Shown here: positions 15,191-24,665 of the stretch, piece by piece
Layout of the letters: the number at the start of each line of letters is the position of its first letter
Position numbering within the stretch: position 1 is the stretch's first letter
From: Maritimibacter alkaliphilus HTCC2654
GTDB taxonomy: Bacteria; Pseudomonadota; Alphaproteobacteria; Rhodobacterales; Rhodobacteraceae
Length of the DNA: 64,000 nt
NCBI RefSeq assembly: GCF_000152805.1
Contig: NZ_CH902578.1
Coordinates: 2,255,074-2,319,073, forward strand
Direction: 5' to 3'
Made by a program: the position numbers and the translations under genes
The notes under the pieces: generated by a model
Told to the model about the DNA's origin: nothing
The model's database searches: none
What the model saw: only the letters and a program-made list of their open reading frames with translations

Positions 15191-16477
15191 TTACATCGCG
15201 CAGCCCGGTTCGATGCCGGCTTCCGCCGCGAAGGCTGCCGAGTCTTCCTCGATCAGCGGCGACAGAACGTCGAGATCGGCCTGCATGTAGTCGGTGATCA
15301 GGCTCCACTCGCCCGCTGCCGCATCCCACTGCGCCACAGCTGCATAGCCGTCGCCGCCGTGGTTCTGGCAGGACACCGAGAACTCCGGCCCGAAGCCCGG
15401 CAGACCCAGATCGGTCATCTTGGCTTCGGTGATCTCGAGGTTCTCCATCCCGTCGCGCATCTGCTGCGGGGTGAGGGTCGAGGTGCCGTGCATCTCCTGC
15501 GCCGTCTTGGCCGCTTCGGCGGCGAGCATGGCGGCGTAGAGGCCCCGGTTGTAAAGCGCGGTGCCGATCTGGTCGCCGGCGCCCGCAGCCTTGCCCGCAT
15601 CCACCACGTACTGCTGGATGTCGTCGAAGACCGGGTAGTCGGAGCCTACGTTGTGGAAGGTCAGCGCCTTGTATCCGTTGGCACCTTCGCCCGCCGGGAG
15701 CACGTCGTTTTCAGAGCCGGACCACCAGATGCCGATGAAGTTTTCCATCGGGTAGCGGATGTTCACCGCTTCCTGAATGGCGACTTGGTTCATAACGCCC
15801 CAGCCCCACATCAGGGTGTAGTCGGGCTTGTCGCGACGGATCTGAAGCCACTGCGACTTCTGCTCCTGACCGGGGTGGTCGACCGGCAGCGTGATGAGCT
15901 CATAGCCATGCTTGGCCGACAGCTCTTCCAGCGTGCGGATCGGCTCCTTCCCGTAGGCGGAGTTGTGATAGACCAGCGCGATCTTCTTGCCTTCCAGCGA
16001 GCCGCCGTTTTCGTTCAGCAGGTACTTGATCGCCACCGAGGCCCCATCCCAGTAGTTCGCGGGATAGTTGAAGATGTAGTTGAACACTTCGCCGTTCTTG
16101 GCCGAGGTCCGGCCATAGCCCATCGAGTGCACCGGGATCTCATCCGCCGTCGCTTTGGGGATGAGCTGGTAGGTGATGCCGGTCGAGAGCGGCTGATAGA
16201 CCAGCGCGCCGGAGCCCTTGGTCGACTCGTAGCATTCGACACCCTTCTCGGTGTTGTAGCCGGTTTCGCATTCGATCAGTTCGATCATCTCGCCGCCGAT
16301 GCCGCCGTCACGCTCGTTCAGAAGCGTGAAGTAGTCGGCATAGCCATCCGCAAACGGGATACCGTTCGCGGCATAGGGGCCGGTCCGGTAGCTGAGCGCG
16401 GTGAACGTCAGGTCGGCCAAAGCCGGGCTGGCCGCGACCGCGGCGCCCAGTGCGACAGTTGCAAGTTTCATTTTCAT
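15191..16477 (-). CDS. Periplasmic substrate-binding protein, Liv-type importer
   Basis: A 428-residue periplasmic binding protein with a clear signal peptide (MKMKLATVALGAAVAASPALA). It has the type I binding fold of the leucine-binding (PBP1) group, seen in LYNRGLYAAMLAAEAA and KIALVYHNSAYGKEPI. It captures the solute for the LivH/LivM/LivF/LivG channel encoded on the same strand. GGGAGGAG lies just before ATG 16477. The two CoA ligases nearby make a carboxylic acid a better guess than leucine. There is a Cys close to the C-terminus (GCAM) and others that may form disulfides. Confidence 0.9.
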   Translation of the reverse strand: MKMKLATVALGAAVAASPALADLTFTALSYRTGPYAANGIPFADGYADYFTLLNERDGGIGGEMIELIECETGYNTEKGVECYESTKGSGALVYQPLSTGITYQLIPKATADEIPVHSMGYGRTSAKNGEVFNYIFNYPANYWDGASVAIKYLLNENGGSLEGKKIALVYHNSAYGKEPIRTLEELSAKHGYELITLPVDHPGQEQKSQWLQIRRDKPDYTLMWGWGVMNQVAIQEAVNIRYPMENFIGIWWSGSENDVLPAGEGANGYKALTFHNVGSDYPVFDDIQQYVVDAGKAAGAGDQIGTALYNRGLYAAMLAAEAAKTAQEMHGTSTLTPQQMRDGMENLEITEAKMTDLGLPGFGPEFSVSCQNHGGDGYAAVAQWDAAAGEWSLITDYMQADLDVLSPLIEEDSAAFAAEAGIEPGCAM

Positions 16478-16550
16478 CGGGTGTCTCCTCCCTTGGTTGG
16501 TCCGATGTTTCCAGTCGGGGTTCCCGCCCCGCTTATTGCCCAGCCCCGCC

Positions 16551-17627
16551 CTAGTGCGGGAAAGGCCAGAGTCTGAGTTTTTCCTTCATCACCTTCCACA
16601 GCGCGGCGAGTCCATGCGGCTCCACGATCAGGAAGAACAGGATCAGCCCGCCGACGATCATGAACTCAAGATGCGCGGCAAGGTCCGTGGCCCAGCCCAG
16701 TCCGCCCACGAGCGTGTTTTTCAGAAGCACGGGCATGAGGACCATGAAGGCCGCGCCCGCGAAGCTGCCGAAGATTGAGCCCAGCCCGCCGATGATAATC
16801 ATGAACAGGACAAGGAACGATTTCTGGATGCCGAACGCCTCGCCCACTTCGACCGCGCCGAGGTAGACCGAGAAGAACAGCGCGCCCGCGACGCCCACGA
16901 AGAACGACGATACGGCGAAGGCGCTGAGTTTGGCGGTCAGCGGGTTCACCCCGATGATCTCGGCGGCGATGTCCATGTCGCGGATCGCCATCCATTTGCG
17001 CCCCGTCGACCCGCGCGTCAGGTTACGCACGATCCAGGCCGACAGGAACACGAACACGAGACAGAAGAGATAGGTCGCCCAAGCCTCGGTCTGCGGTCCG
17101 GTCACCTTGATCCCGAACACCGCACGCTCCGGCACGCTGATCTGGCCGGAGGCGGAGTAGTTGTAGAACCACGGCACCCGGTTGAACAGCCAGACGAGAA
17201 AGAACTGCGCGGCAAGCGTTGCCACGGCAAGGTAGAAGCCTTTGATCCGCAACGATGGCAGACCGAACAGCATCCCCACCAGCGCGGTGATCCCGCCCGA
17301 CAGGATGATGTGGAAAAAGATGTTCACGTCCGGGAAGGACGTCATGAGCTTGTAGCTGGCATAGGCGCCTACGGCCATGAAACCGCCCGTGCCCAGCGAC
17401 ACCTGACCCGCATAGCCCGTCAGCACGTTCAGCCCCAGCGCCGCGATGGCGTAGATCAGGAACGGCAGAAGCACGGCGTTGGCCCAGTAGTCGTTGATGA
17501 CGAAGGGCACGACGATGAGCGCCACAGCGATCAGCACGTAATAGGCGATCCGGTCGAACTTGATCGGGAACGTCTGGCTGTCGTCCCGGTAGGAGGTTTT
17601 GAAATCTCCGGCCTCGCGATAGAGCAT
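16551..17627 (-). CDS. livM: Liv-type ABC importer permease (LivM-like)
   Basis: A 358-residue integral membrane permease with roughly nine to ten hydrophobic segments. The family signature is GLNVLTGYAGQVSLGTGGFMAVGAYA in abbreviated form GYAGQVSLG, followed by the conserved GRKWMAIRDMDIAAEIIGV coupling loop that contacts the ATPase. ATG 17627 overlaps by one base the stop of the small membrane protein ahead (TGATG). Confidence 0.93.
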   Translation of the reverse strand: MLYREAGDFKTSYRDDSQTFPIKFDRIAYYVLIAVALIVVPFVINDYWANAVLLPFLIYAIAALGLNVLTGYAGQVSLGTGGFMAVGAYASYKLMTSFPDVNIFFHIILSGGITALVGMLFGLPSLRIKGFYLAVATLAAQFFLVWLFNRVPWFYNYSASGQISVPERAVFGIKVTGPQTEAWATYLFCLVFVFLSAWIVRNLTRGSTGRKWMAIRDMDIAAEIIGVNPLTAKLSAFAVSSFFVGVAGALFFSVYLGAVEVGEAFGIQKSFLVLFMIIIGGLGSIFGSFAGAAFMVLMPVLLKNTLVGGLGWATDLAAHLEFMIVGGLILFFLIVEPHGLAALWKVMKEKLRLWPFPH

Positions 17628-17881
17628 CAGGCGATCTCCCCGTCAGTTTTGAGGTGTGAAGGCACGCGGTTCGCGCGTTTGGCGTAACCCGTGGCTTCCG
17701 AATGGCGGACAAGCTGGAACCAGCAGGCGAGGCCGATGGCGGCACCGACGGCCGCCAGCAGCGACGCGATAAGCGCCTGATTGCCGGTGTCGGTCGGGGC
17801 CGACAGGGCGAGGTAGCCGAAGGCCCAGAAGCCGGACCATGCGACGGTGTTGGCGATGGCGATGAGTTTCTGCATCGTCAC
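17627..17881 (-). CDS. Small two-helix membrane protein within the importer operon
   Basis: An 84-residue protein with two hydrophobic helices (about 5-27 and 37-60) and a basic tail ending HLKTDGEIA. I recognise no domain. It lies between livH and livM and is translationally coupled at both ends: its GTG start overlaps the livH stop (GTGA) and its stop overlaps livM (TGATG). An ATG two codons later (17875) is an alternative start. This position suggests an accessory subunit of the importer membrane domain, but no function is demonstrated for it. Confidence 0.75.
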   Translation of the reverse strand: MTMQKLIAIANTVAWSGFWAFGYLALSAPTDTGNQALIASLLAAVGAAIGLACWFQLVRHSEATGYAKRANRVPSHLKTDGEIA

Positions 17882-18864
17882 ACCCTCTCGATGATCTTTT
17901 CGCCGAACAGCCCTTGGGGGCGGAAGACGAGGAACAGAAGGGCGAGGACATAGGCGAACCAGTTCTCGGTCGCGCCGCCGACCAGCGGGCCGATGGCGAA
18001 TTCGAACAGCTTCTCACCCACCCCGATAATCAGCCCGCCGACGATGGCGCCGGGGATCGAGGTGAAGCCGCCCAGCATCAGAACCGGCAGCGCCTTGAGC
18101 GCGATGAGCGAGAGCGAGAACTGAACGCCCGACTTGGACCCCCACATGATGCCCGCGACCAGTGCGACGAAGCCCGCGATCGACCAGACCAGCACCCAGA
18201 TGAACCGGAGCGAAATGCCGACCGACAGCGCCGCTTGGTGGTCGTCGGCCACGGCCCGCAGCGCGCGGCCCTGCTTCGAGTATTGCGAGAACACGGTCAG
18301 CGCGACGACGAGGATCACCGCCACGATGGTCGCCGAGATGTCGAGGTTGTCGATGAAGAAGCCGTAGCCGAACCAGTTGAAGGTGGTGTCGTCGATGGCG
18401 ATGTTGATGCCCTGCGGCAGCCCCACGTCCAGCTTCTTGATGTCGGACCCCCACATCATGTCGCCGAAGCCTTCCATGAAATAGGCCAGTCCGATGGTGG
18501 CCATGAACAGGATGATGCCCGGCTGGTTCACCAGATGTCGCAGGATGTATCGCTCGACGATCCATGCGAAGGCGACCATCACCACGACGGTCAGAAGGAT
18601 CGCGAGGATCGCGGGCACATGCCAGCCGAAGTGGTGCACGTCGGTCCCGAAGATCGCGTTGATGAGGTGGGCGAACGGCACCTGCCCGTCCTGAATGCCC
18701 ACGAGCGTCAGCGCGGCGAACAGCGCCATGACGCCCTGAGCGTAGTTGAAGATGCCGGAGGCTTTGAAGATGAGAACGAAGCCCAGCGCGACGAGCGCGT
18801 AAAGCACCCCGGCCATCAGACCGTTCAGCGTGACTTCCATCGCGTAGAGAAGCTGATCAGGCAT
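17878..18864 (-). CDS. livH: Liv-type ABC importer permease (LivH-like)
   Basis: A 328-residue permease with about eight hydrophobic segments, starting MPDQLLYAMEVTLNGLMAGVLYALVALG in a family-typical way. The RALRAVADDHQAALSVGI segment is the conserved coupling loop of LivH, and LMLGGFTSIPGAIVGG is near the C-terminus. It pairs with LivM to make the channel. Confidence 0.93.
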   Translation of the reverse strand: MPDQLLYAMEVTLNGLMAGVLYALVALGFVLIFKASGIFNYAQGVMALFAALTLVGIQDGQVPFAHLINAIFGTDVHHFGWHVPAILAILLTVVVMVAFAWIVERYILRHLVNQPGIILFMATIGLAYFMEGFGDMMWGSDIKKLDVGLPQGINIAIDDTTFNWFGYGFFIDNLDISATIVAVILVVALTVFSQYSKQGRALRAVADDHQAALSVGISLRFIWVLVWSIAGFVALVAGIMWGSKSGVQFSLSLIALKALPVLMLGGFTSIPGAIVGGLIIGVGEKLFEFAIGPLVGGATENWFAYVLALLFLVFRPQGLFGEKIIERV

Positions 18865-18959
18865 GGGTTCCTCCCGTCCCGAAGCGGCGTGCCCAGCGCG
18901 CGGCGCCGTCCTCGCCCAAGTATTGTGAAGAACCTCCGACGGAGGTGATGAAGGTCGCG

Positions 18960-19781
18960 TCAGTCATGCGCCACCCCCAGATAAGCGTCGATGACCGCCT
19001 GATTGCCGCGCACCTCGTCCGGTGTGCCGTCGCCGATCTTCTTGCCGTAATCCATCACGACGACACGGTCGGACAGGTCCATGACCACGCCCATGTCGTG
19101 CTCGATCAGGGCGATGGTGGTGCCGAACTCGTCGTTCACGTCGAGGATGAAGCGGCTCATGTCCTCTTTCTCTTCGACGTTCATACCCGCCATCGGCTCG
19201 TCCAGAAGCAGAAGCTTCGGCTCGGCGGCCAGCGCGCGGGCCAGTTCGACCCGCTTTTTCAGGCCATAGGGCAGACGGCCAACGGGCGTCTTGCGGATGT
19301 TCTGGATTTCGAGGAAGTCGATGATCTTTTCGACCTGTTCGCGGTGATGGTTTTCTTCCTTCTCCGCCCGGCCGAACCACATCGCCTGACTGAGCAGACC
19401 CGTCTTCATCATGGTCAGGCGACCCGTCATGATGTTGTCCAGCACGCTCATGCCGTCGAACAGCGCGATGTTCTGGAACGTGCGCGCGATGCCCTGTGAG
19501 GCGACTTGATAGGGCTTCATCTGCGGACGGCGCTTGCCACGGAACCATACCTCGCCCTCTTGAGGCACGTAGAAGCCCGAGATGACGTTCAGCATCGACG
19601 ACTTGCCAGCGCCGTTCGGGCCGATGATTGCGCGTATTTCCCCTTCGCGAATGTCGAAGGAAATATCCTTGATCGCGACCACGCCGCCGAAACGCAGGGT
19701 GATGTTCTTCATTTCCATCACCACGCCGCCGATGGTCCGGCCGTCCGCGGTCACGTAGCTGTCCGGGCTCATGTCGTTCAT
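18960..19781 (-). CDS. livG: Liv-type ABC importer ATP-binding protein (LivG-like)
   Basis: A 273-residue ATPase. Walker A is GPNGAGKSSMLNVI, the QGIARTFQNIALFDGMSVLDNIM segment is typical of LivG, then PYGLKKRVELARAL (signature) and LLLDEPMAGMN (Walker B). ATG 19781 follows GGAGGGG; the longer reading frame upstream is an artefact. The short segment before the domain (MNDMSPDSYVTADG) is extra. It lies downstream of the acyl-CoA synthetase gene, probably in one operon. Confidence 0.93.
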   Translation of the reverse strand: MNDMSPDSYVTADGRTIGGVVMEMKNITLRFGGVVAIKDISFDIREGEIRAIIGPNGAGKSSMLNVISGFYVPQEGEVWFRGKRRPQMKPYQVASQGIARTFQNIALFDGMSVLDNIMTGRLTMMKTGLLSQAMWFGRAEKEENHHREQVEKIIDFLEIQNIRKTPVGRLPYGLKKRVELARALAAEPKLLLLDEPMAGMNVEEKEDMSRFILDVNDEFGTTIALIEHDMGVVMDLSDRVVVMDYGKKIGDGTPDEVRGNQAVIDAYLGVAHD

Positions 19782-19812
19782 TGGGCCCCTCCGGTTCCGT
19801 ATTGTGTGAAGG

Positions 19813-21789
19813 TCATTCCGCCGCGATCCCCTGCTTCGGGGCGGTCGGCACCACCTTGGCGTCGCGGATTTCCAGCGTCGCCTTGATCTTGCCCTTGCGG
19901 CCGTCTTCGTAGGTGACTTCGGTTTCGGTGTATTGTTCGGTCTTGCCGGAATAGAGCGCCTCGACCAGATCACCGAACTTTTCCGAGATCACGCCGCGCC
20001 GCACCTTGCGGGTCCGAGTCATCTCGCCATCGTCCGCATCCAGTTCCTTGTGCAGGACGAGGAAGCGGTGGATCTGGCAGCCCGACAGCATCTCGTCCTC
20101 GGCCACGCTCGCGTTCACCTCTTCGACATGGCTCTGGATCGTGTCGAGCACCTGCGGATGGTTCGCCAGTTCCTGATAGGACGCATAGGAGATGTTGTTG
20201 CGCTCGGCCCAGTTACCCACCGCGTTCAGGTCGATGTTGATGAAGGCCGTGCACATCTCACGCCCCGATCCAAAGACCACGGCTTCAAGGATATTCGGAT
20301 AGAACTTGAGTTTGTTCTCGACGTATTTCGGCGCGAACATTGACCCGTCGGCCATCTTGCCCACGTCCTTGGCGCGGTCGATGATCCGCAGGTGTCCGGT
20401 GTCCGGTTCGATGAACCCGGCGTCGCCCGTCGCGACCCAGCCTTCGGCATCCTTGGTCGACGCCGTGCTTTCGGGGTTGTTGTAATATTCGACGAAGGTG
20501 CCCGGGCTGCGGTAATAGACCTCGCCGTTGTCGTCGATGCGCAGTTCCACGCCGGGGGCAGGCACGCCGACCGTATCGGGCCGCACCTCGCCATCGGGCT
20601 GCACGGTGATGAACACAGTTGCCTCGGTCTGGCCGTAGAGTTGTTTCAGGTTGATGCCGAGCGAGCGGTAGAAATCGAAGATTTCCGGCCCGATCGCCTC
20701 GCCCGCCGTATAGCCGACGCGCACGCGGCTGAACCCGAGCGTGTTCTTGAGCGGCCCGAAGATGAGCAGATTGCCGAGCCAGTAGGAAAAGCGGTCGCCA
20801 CCCGACACCGGCTTGCCGTCGAGGATCGCGGGCCCGACCCGGCGCGCGACCTTCATGTAATGGTCGAACAGCCGTTTCTTGAGCCGCGTGGCGTCTTCCA
20901 TGCGGATCATGACCGTCGTCAGAAGGTTCTCGAACACGCGCGGCGGAGCGAAGAAATAGGTCGGCCCGATCTCGCGCAGGTCCGTCATCATCGTCTCTTC
21001 GGACTCGGGGCAGTTCACGCAGAACCCGGTCCAGTAGGCCTGACCGAGCGAAAAGATGAAGTCGCCCACCCAGGCCATCGGCAGATAGGCGAGAATGTCG
21101 TCGCCCGCGGTCAGGTGATCGAACTCGGACGAATTCTTGGCGCTTTCGATGACGTTGCGGTTCGACAGCACCACGCCCTTGGGCTTTCCGGTCGTGCCGG
21201 AGGTGTAGAGCATCACGCAGGTGGAATCGTAGTCCAGCTTCTCGGTGCGCTCGCGCATGATCGGTTCGAGCCGCGAATGCCCGCCGCGTCCTTCGGCCTG
21301 CACGTCGTCGAACCAGTTCAGATGCGTATGGTCGTATTTGCGCATCCCGCGCTTGTCGACGTAGATCACATGCTCGATCTTCGGCACGCGGTCCTTCACT
21401 TCGATGACCTTGTCGACCTGTTCCTGATCGCCGCAGATCACGAAGCGCGCACCGCAATGGTCGAGGACATAGTCCATTTCTTCCGGGCCGGCGTCCTGAT
21501 AAAGCGGCACGGGAACGGCGCCGCATTTCTGCGCGGCGACCATCGACCAGTAATGTGCCGGACGGTTGCGGCCGATGATGGCGACATGATCGCCGGGTTC
21601 GATTCCCAGCGCGATCAGGCCCATCGCCAGCGCGTCGATTTCCTCGGCGGTCTCGGCCCAGCTCCATGTCTGCCAGATGCCGAACTCTTTTTCACGATAA
21701 GCGGGACGACCGCCGAATTCCTTCGCATTCCGGGCCAGAAGCGCCGGAACCGAGGACAGACCGCTGGTCGCGGTTTGAACCTGTGCCAA
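19813..21789 (-). CDS. Long acyl-CoA synthetase (AMP-binding)
   Basis: A 658-residue acyl-adenylating CoA ligase of the long-chain type. The P-loop motif is YTSGTTGKPKGVVLSN. LKQLYGQTEA (A5), YYRSPGTF, TGDAGFIEPDTGHLRIIDR (A7 to A8), and a C-terminal Lys region follow. It probably converts an imported carboxylic or fatty acid to its CoA thioester. The start is TTG at 21789, behind GGGAGGAG at 7-base spacing; no ATG is suitable. It leads the minus-strand importer operon and diverges from a histidine kinase. The substrate is unknown; the link with the Liv importer is positional. Confidence 0.87.
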   Translation of the reverse strand: MAQVQTATSGLSSVPALLARNAKEFGGRPAYREKEFGIWQTWSWAETAEEIDALAMGLIALGIEPGDHVAIIGRNRPAHYWSMVAAQKCGAVPVPLYQDAGPEEMDYVLDHCGARFVICGDQEQVDKVIEVKDRVPKIEHVIYVDKRGMRKYDHTHLNWFDDVQAEGRGGHSRLEPIMRERTEKLDYDSTCVMLYTSGTTGKPKGVVLSNRNVIESAKNSSEFDHLTAGDDILAYLPMAWVGDFIFSLGQAYWTGFCVNCPESEETMMTDLREIGPTYFFAPPRVFENLLTTVMIRMEDATRLKKRLFDHYMKVARRVGPAILDGKPVSGGDRFSYWLGNLLIFGPLKNTLGFSRVRVGYTAGEAIGPEIFDFYRSLGINLKQLYGQTEATVFITVQPDGEVRPDTVGVPAPGVELRIDDNGEVYYRSPGTFVEYYNNPESTASTKDAEGWVATGDAGFIEPDTGHLRIIDRAKDVGKMADGSMFAPKYVENKLKFYPNILEAVVFGSGREMCTAFINIDLNAVGNWAERNNISYASYQELANHPQVLDTIQSHVEEVNASVAEDEMLSGCQIHRFLVLHKELDADDGEMTRTRKVRRGVISEKFGDLVEALYSGKTEQYTETEVTYEDGRKGKIKATLEIRDAKVVPTAPKQGIAAE

Positions 21790-21852
21790 ATTGTCTCCTC
21801 CCACACCGGCCCTCCCCGACCGGCGTTCCGCATCACCCGAAGGCGACACGCA

Positions 21853-21882
21853 ATATTCTTGCCAAGCAGAGTTCCACGTCAA
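21853..21882 (-). promoter_or_regulatory. Candidate promoter of the acyl-CoA synthetase/importer operon
   Basis: On the minus strand, TTGACG (21877-21882), 18 bases, GAATAT (21853-21858). The leader to the TTG start is about 57 bases. The -10 is weak. Confidence 0.4.
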
Positions 21883-21996
21883 ACATTTCCGCAGTTTTTC
21901 CAGAATGTAACGAATTGTTGCGGGTGCTGCGGAAGCGAAACCGGGGGCTTCCAGAGCGGTCGCCACGGTGCTAGCGAGAAAGGGGGAGGACGTTCT

Positions 21997-23907
21997 CTGA
22001 ACACCAAGTACACCGATATCGCCGCCCTGACGCAGGCCGGTCTGAACCTGATCCAACAGGCGCTGTCGATCTATGACAGCGACCTGCGCTTCGTGGTCGG
22101 CAACCGGACCTTCCAGACGATGTTCGGCCTGCCCGACAGTCTGGTGACACGCGGCGCGCGGTTCGACGATACGATCCGGTTTCTGGTCGAACGCGGCGAA
22201 TACGGCGAGGTCGACGACCACGAAGCCTTCGTGCAGGACAAGGTCGATCAGGCGCTGGCGTTCGAACCGCATTACGTGGAACGGCAGCGGGCCGACGGGC
22301 GCATGATCTCGGTCGAAGGATCGCCGCTGGCGCAAGGCGGCTGGGTCACGGTCTATACCGACATCACCGCGATCAAGCGGCAGGAAACGCTGCTCAGATC
22401 GCGGTCCGAAGAGCTGTCGGATCAGCTTCTGGAACATGCCGAGGAGTTGTCGCACACCAACCGGGCGCTGGCCGCGACCAACGCGGCACTCGAAGAAACC
22501 AAGCGGCAATTGACCGAGATGGAAAGCCGCGCCCGCGTCACGGCCGAAATGATGCCCGCGCATATCGCGCGGCTCGACAGGGATTGGCGCTATTCCTATT
22601 CCAACCGTCAGCTTGCCACGATCCTGCCGTTCACGCCGCGCAACATCGTCGGATTGCACGCCCGCGACGCGTTGGGCGACGAGGCGTTCGAGAAGATCAC
22701 GCCAAGCCTCGAGCGGGCCTTTGCCGGAGATGCCAGCGTTTTGGAATTCGCGCACGAAGGCGTGGCGCGGCGTATCCGCGTGGCCTTCACCCCCGATGCC
22801 GACGAGAACGGCGAAGTCACCGGGGTCTATATCCTGTCGATGGACGTCACCGAAGAGGCGCAGGCGCGGGCGGCGCTGACCCAGACCCGCAAACGCGAAC
22901 TGGCCGCCCAACTCACATCGGGAATGGCGCATGACTTTTCGAACCTGTTGACGATCATCCTCGGCCTTCAGGCGCGGTTGGGTTCCATGCCTTTGGGCGA
23001 GGATGCGCAGGCGCTGGTGCAGGCGACGACGGGCGCGGCCCGGCGGGGCGGTGCGCTGCTCGACCGGATCTCGTCCCTGTCCGGCGCGCGCGAGGTGCGG
23101 CCGGAGCCAGTCGAAGCCGCGCGCCTTCTGGCCGAGATCGAAACGCTGGCGAAACCGACGCTGCCGGATGGCCTGTCGCTGACCACCGAGGTTGAAGGGC
23201 TGGCGCATCCGGTGTTGCTGGACGTGGGCGCGACGCAAGATGCGCTCCTGAACCTCGTGCTGAACGCAAAGGACGCCATCGGGGCGGGCTCCGGTCGGAT
23301 CGCCATTGTCGCGCGCGAAGTGGCGGGGACATGGATCGAATTCGAAGTCACCGACACGGGGCCGGGGTTCAGCCCCGACGCGCTCGACCATGCGCTCGAC
23401 GCGTTCTTCACCACGAAGGGTGGCGAAGGCTCGGGCCTTGGGCTCGCCATGGTCTATGACCACGCAAAGATGTCGGGCGGCCACGTGCGGCTTGCCAATA
23501 CGGACCGGGGCGCACGGGTCACGATCCGGGTGCCGTTGAAGCCCGCCGTGGCGACAGGCGCGCCGCAACTCGTGCTGCTGGTCGAGGATCAGGACAACAT
23601 TCGCGCGGACGTGCGCGAGATGCTCATCTCGCTCGGCCATCAGGTGATCGAGGCCGCCTCGGGCGAAGAGGCGCTGGACCTCGCCGGGATCGAAGGGATC
23701 GATCTGGTTCTGTCGGACATCATGCTGGGCGGCACGGTGACCGGGGACCGGCTGGTCGGCAGGATCGAAGCGCCCGTGATGCTCATGTCGTCGCTGCCGC
23801 AGGGCGATGCGCGGCGGGCGGGCCATGCCGTGCTGACCAAGCCGTTCACGCGCGGCCAGCTTGCCGCGTTCCTTGCCGATGCCCTTGCACGGGAGGCGGC
23901 GGAATGA
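21997..23907 (+). CDS. PAS hybrid histidine kinase with C-terminal receiver
   Basis: A sensor of 636 residues without membrane segments, so presumably cytoplasmic. It has an N-terminal PAS (about 15-125), a coiled linker (128-180), a second PAS (185-290), a phosphoacceptor with His 312 in MAHDFSNLL, and an ATPase domain (N-box LNLVLNAKDA, DTGPGF, GEGSGLGLAM). A receiver domain with phosphoacceptor Asp 574 in LVLSDIML follows. No ATG fits. CTG at 21997 has AGGGGGAGGA six bases upstream, and the first in-frame ATG is 41 codons later within the PAS domain. It overlaps the next regulator gene by ATGA and probably phosphorylates it. Confidence 0.85.
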   Translation: MNTKYTDIAALTQAGLNLIQQALSIYDSDLRFVVGNRTFQTMFGLPDSLVTRGARFDDTIRFLVERGEYGEVDDHEAFVQDKVDQALAFEPHYVERQRADGRMISVEGSPLAQGGWVTVYTDITAIKRQETLLRSRSEELSDQLLEHAEELSHTNRALAATNAALEETKRQLTEMESRARVTAEMMPAHIARLDRDWRYSYSNRQLATILPFTPRNIVGLHARDALGDEAFEKITPSLERAFAGDASVLEFAHEGVARRIRVAFTPDADENGEVTGVYILSMDVTEEAQARAALTQTRKRELAAQLTSGMAHDFSNLLTIILGLQARLGSMPLGEDAQALVQATTGAARRGGALLDRISSLSGAREVRPEPVEAARLLAEIETLAKPTLPDGLSLTTEVEGLAHPVLLDVGATQDALLNLVLNAKDAIGAGSGRIAIVAREVAGTWIEFEVTDTGPGFSPDALDHALDAFFTTKGGEGSGLGLAMVYDHAKMSGGHVRLANTDRGARVTIRVPLKPAVATGAPQLVLLVEDQDNIRADVREMLISLGHQVIEAASGEEALDLAGIEGIDLVLSDIMLGGTVTGDRLVGRIEAPVMLMSSLPQGDARRAGHAVLTKPFTRGQLAAFLADALAREAAE

Positions 23908-24608
23908 GCGCGCCGATGGTTGCCATTCTGGATGACGAACCCGAGATCCGGCAAATGCTGTCGGACGCCTTGCAGGACGCCGGGTTCCGCACCGCGGGGT
24001 TCGGCCGCGCGACCGAGTTCGAGGCCGCGTTGCGCAAGACCGCGCCCGACGTCTGCCTCGTCGATCTCGGCCTGCCGGATCGCGATGGCCTGACACTCGT
24101 TCACCGGCTGGCTCTGGAAAGCGGCGCGGCCATCATCATCATTTCGGGCCGCGCGCAGGTTCAGGACCGGGTGACGGGGCTGGAGCTTGGCGCGGACGAT
24201 TACATCATCAAGCCCTTCGAACTGGCCGAGGTCGTGGCCCGTGTCCGCGCCCGCGTGCGCGTCGGCAAGGCGGCCAAGCCGGGCCAGTCGAACACGGCGA
24301 GCTTCGCGGGATGGACCGCGCATTTCGACCGTTACGTGCTGGAAGACGCGACCGGGGCCGAGACCGGATTTTCCCATGCCGAGGGCGAAGTGCTTCGCCT
24401 GTTCCTCGAAGCGCCCAAACGCCTGATTTCCCGCGCGCATATGCAGGAAAGCCTTGGGGGCGCCGCGGGCGAGAGCTTCGACCGGGCGATGGACGTCCGC
24501 ATCTCGCGCCTGCGCACGAAGCTGGGCGAAGACCCGAAGAACCCCAAGCTCATCAAGACGATCTACGGCGCCGGATATATCTTTCTGGGTGATGTCACGT
24601 GGCGCTAG
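23904..24608 (+). CDS. OmpR/PhoB-type response regulator
   Basis: A 234-residue regulator. The receiver contains Asp 10-11 (LDDEP), the phosphoacceptor Asp 54 (LVDLGLP) and Lys 103 (IIKPF). A winged-helix DNA-binding domain follows (about 135-230) with MDVRISRLRTKLGED and IYGAGYIFLG. It is translationally coupled to the hybrid kinase by an ATGA overlap. The divergent acyl-CoA synthetase/importer operon is the obvious candidate target, but no regulator site could be identified by eye. Confidence 0.93.
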   Translation: MSAPMVAILDDEPEIRQMLSDALQDAGFRTAGFGRATEFEAALRKTAPDVCLVDLGLPDRDGLTLVHRLALESGAAIIIISGRAQVQDRVTGLELGADDYIIKPFELAEVVARVRARVRVGKAAKPGQSNTASFAGWTAHFDRYVLEDATGAETGFSHAEGEVLRLFLEAPKRLISRAHMQESLGGAAGESFDRAMDVRISRLRTKLGEDPKNPKLIKTIYGAGYIFLGDVTWR

Positions 24609-24665
24609 GTCTTTTCCCTGTCACGTCTTCGGGTTAGCACCCGGTGAGCCAGTTGGGGGAACACG

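Noticed and set aside
21790-24096. Long minus-strand frame across the kinase gene, in frame with the acyl-CoA synthetase
   Set aside because: It is an uninterrupted shadow of the kinase's codon bias. The TTG at 21789 has its own ribosome binding site, so no fused protein is supported.
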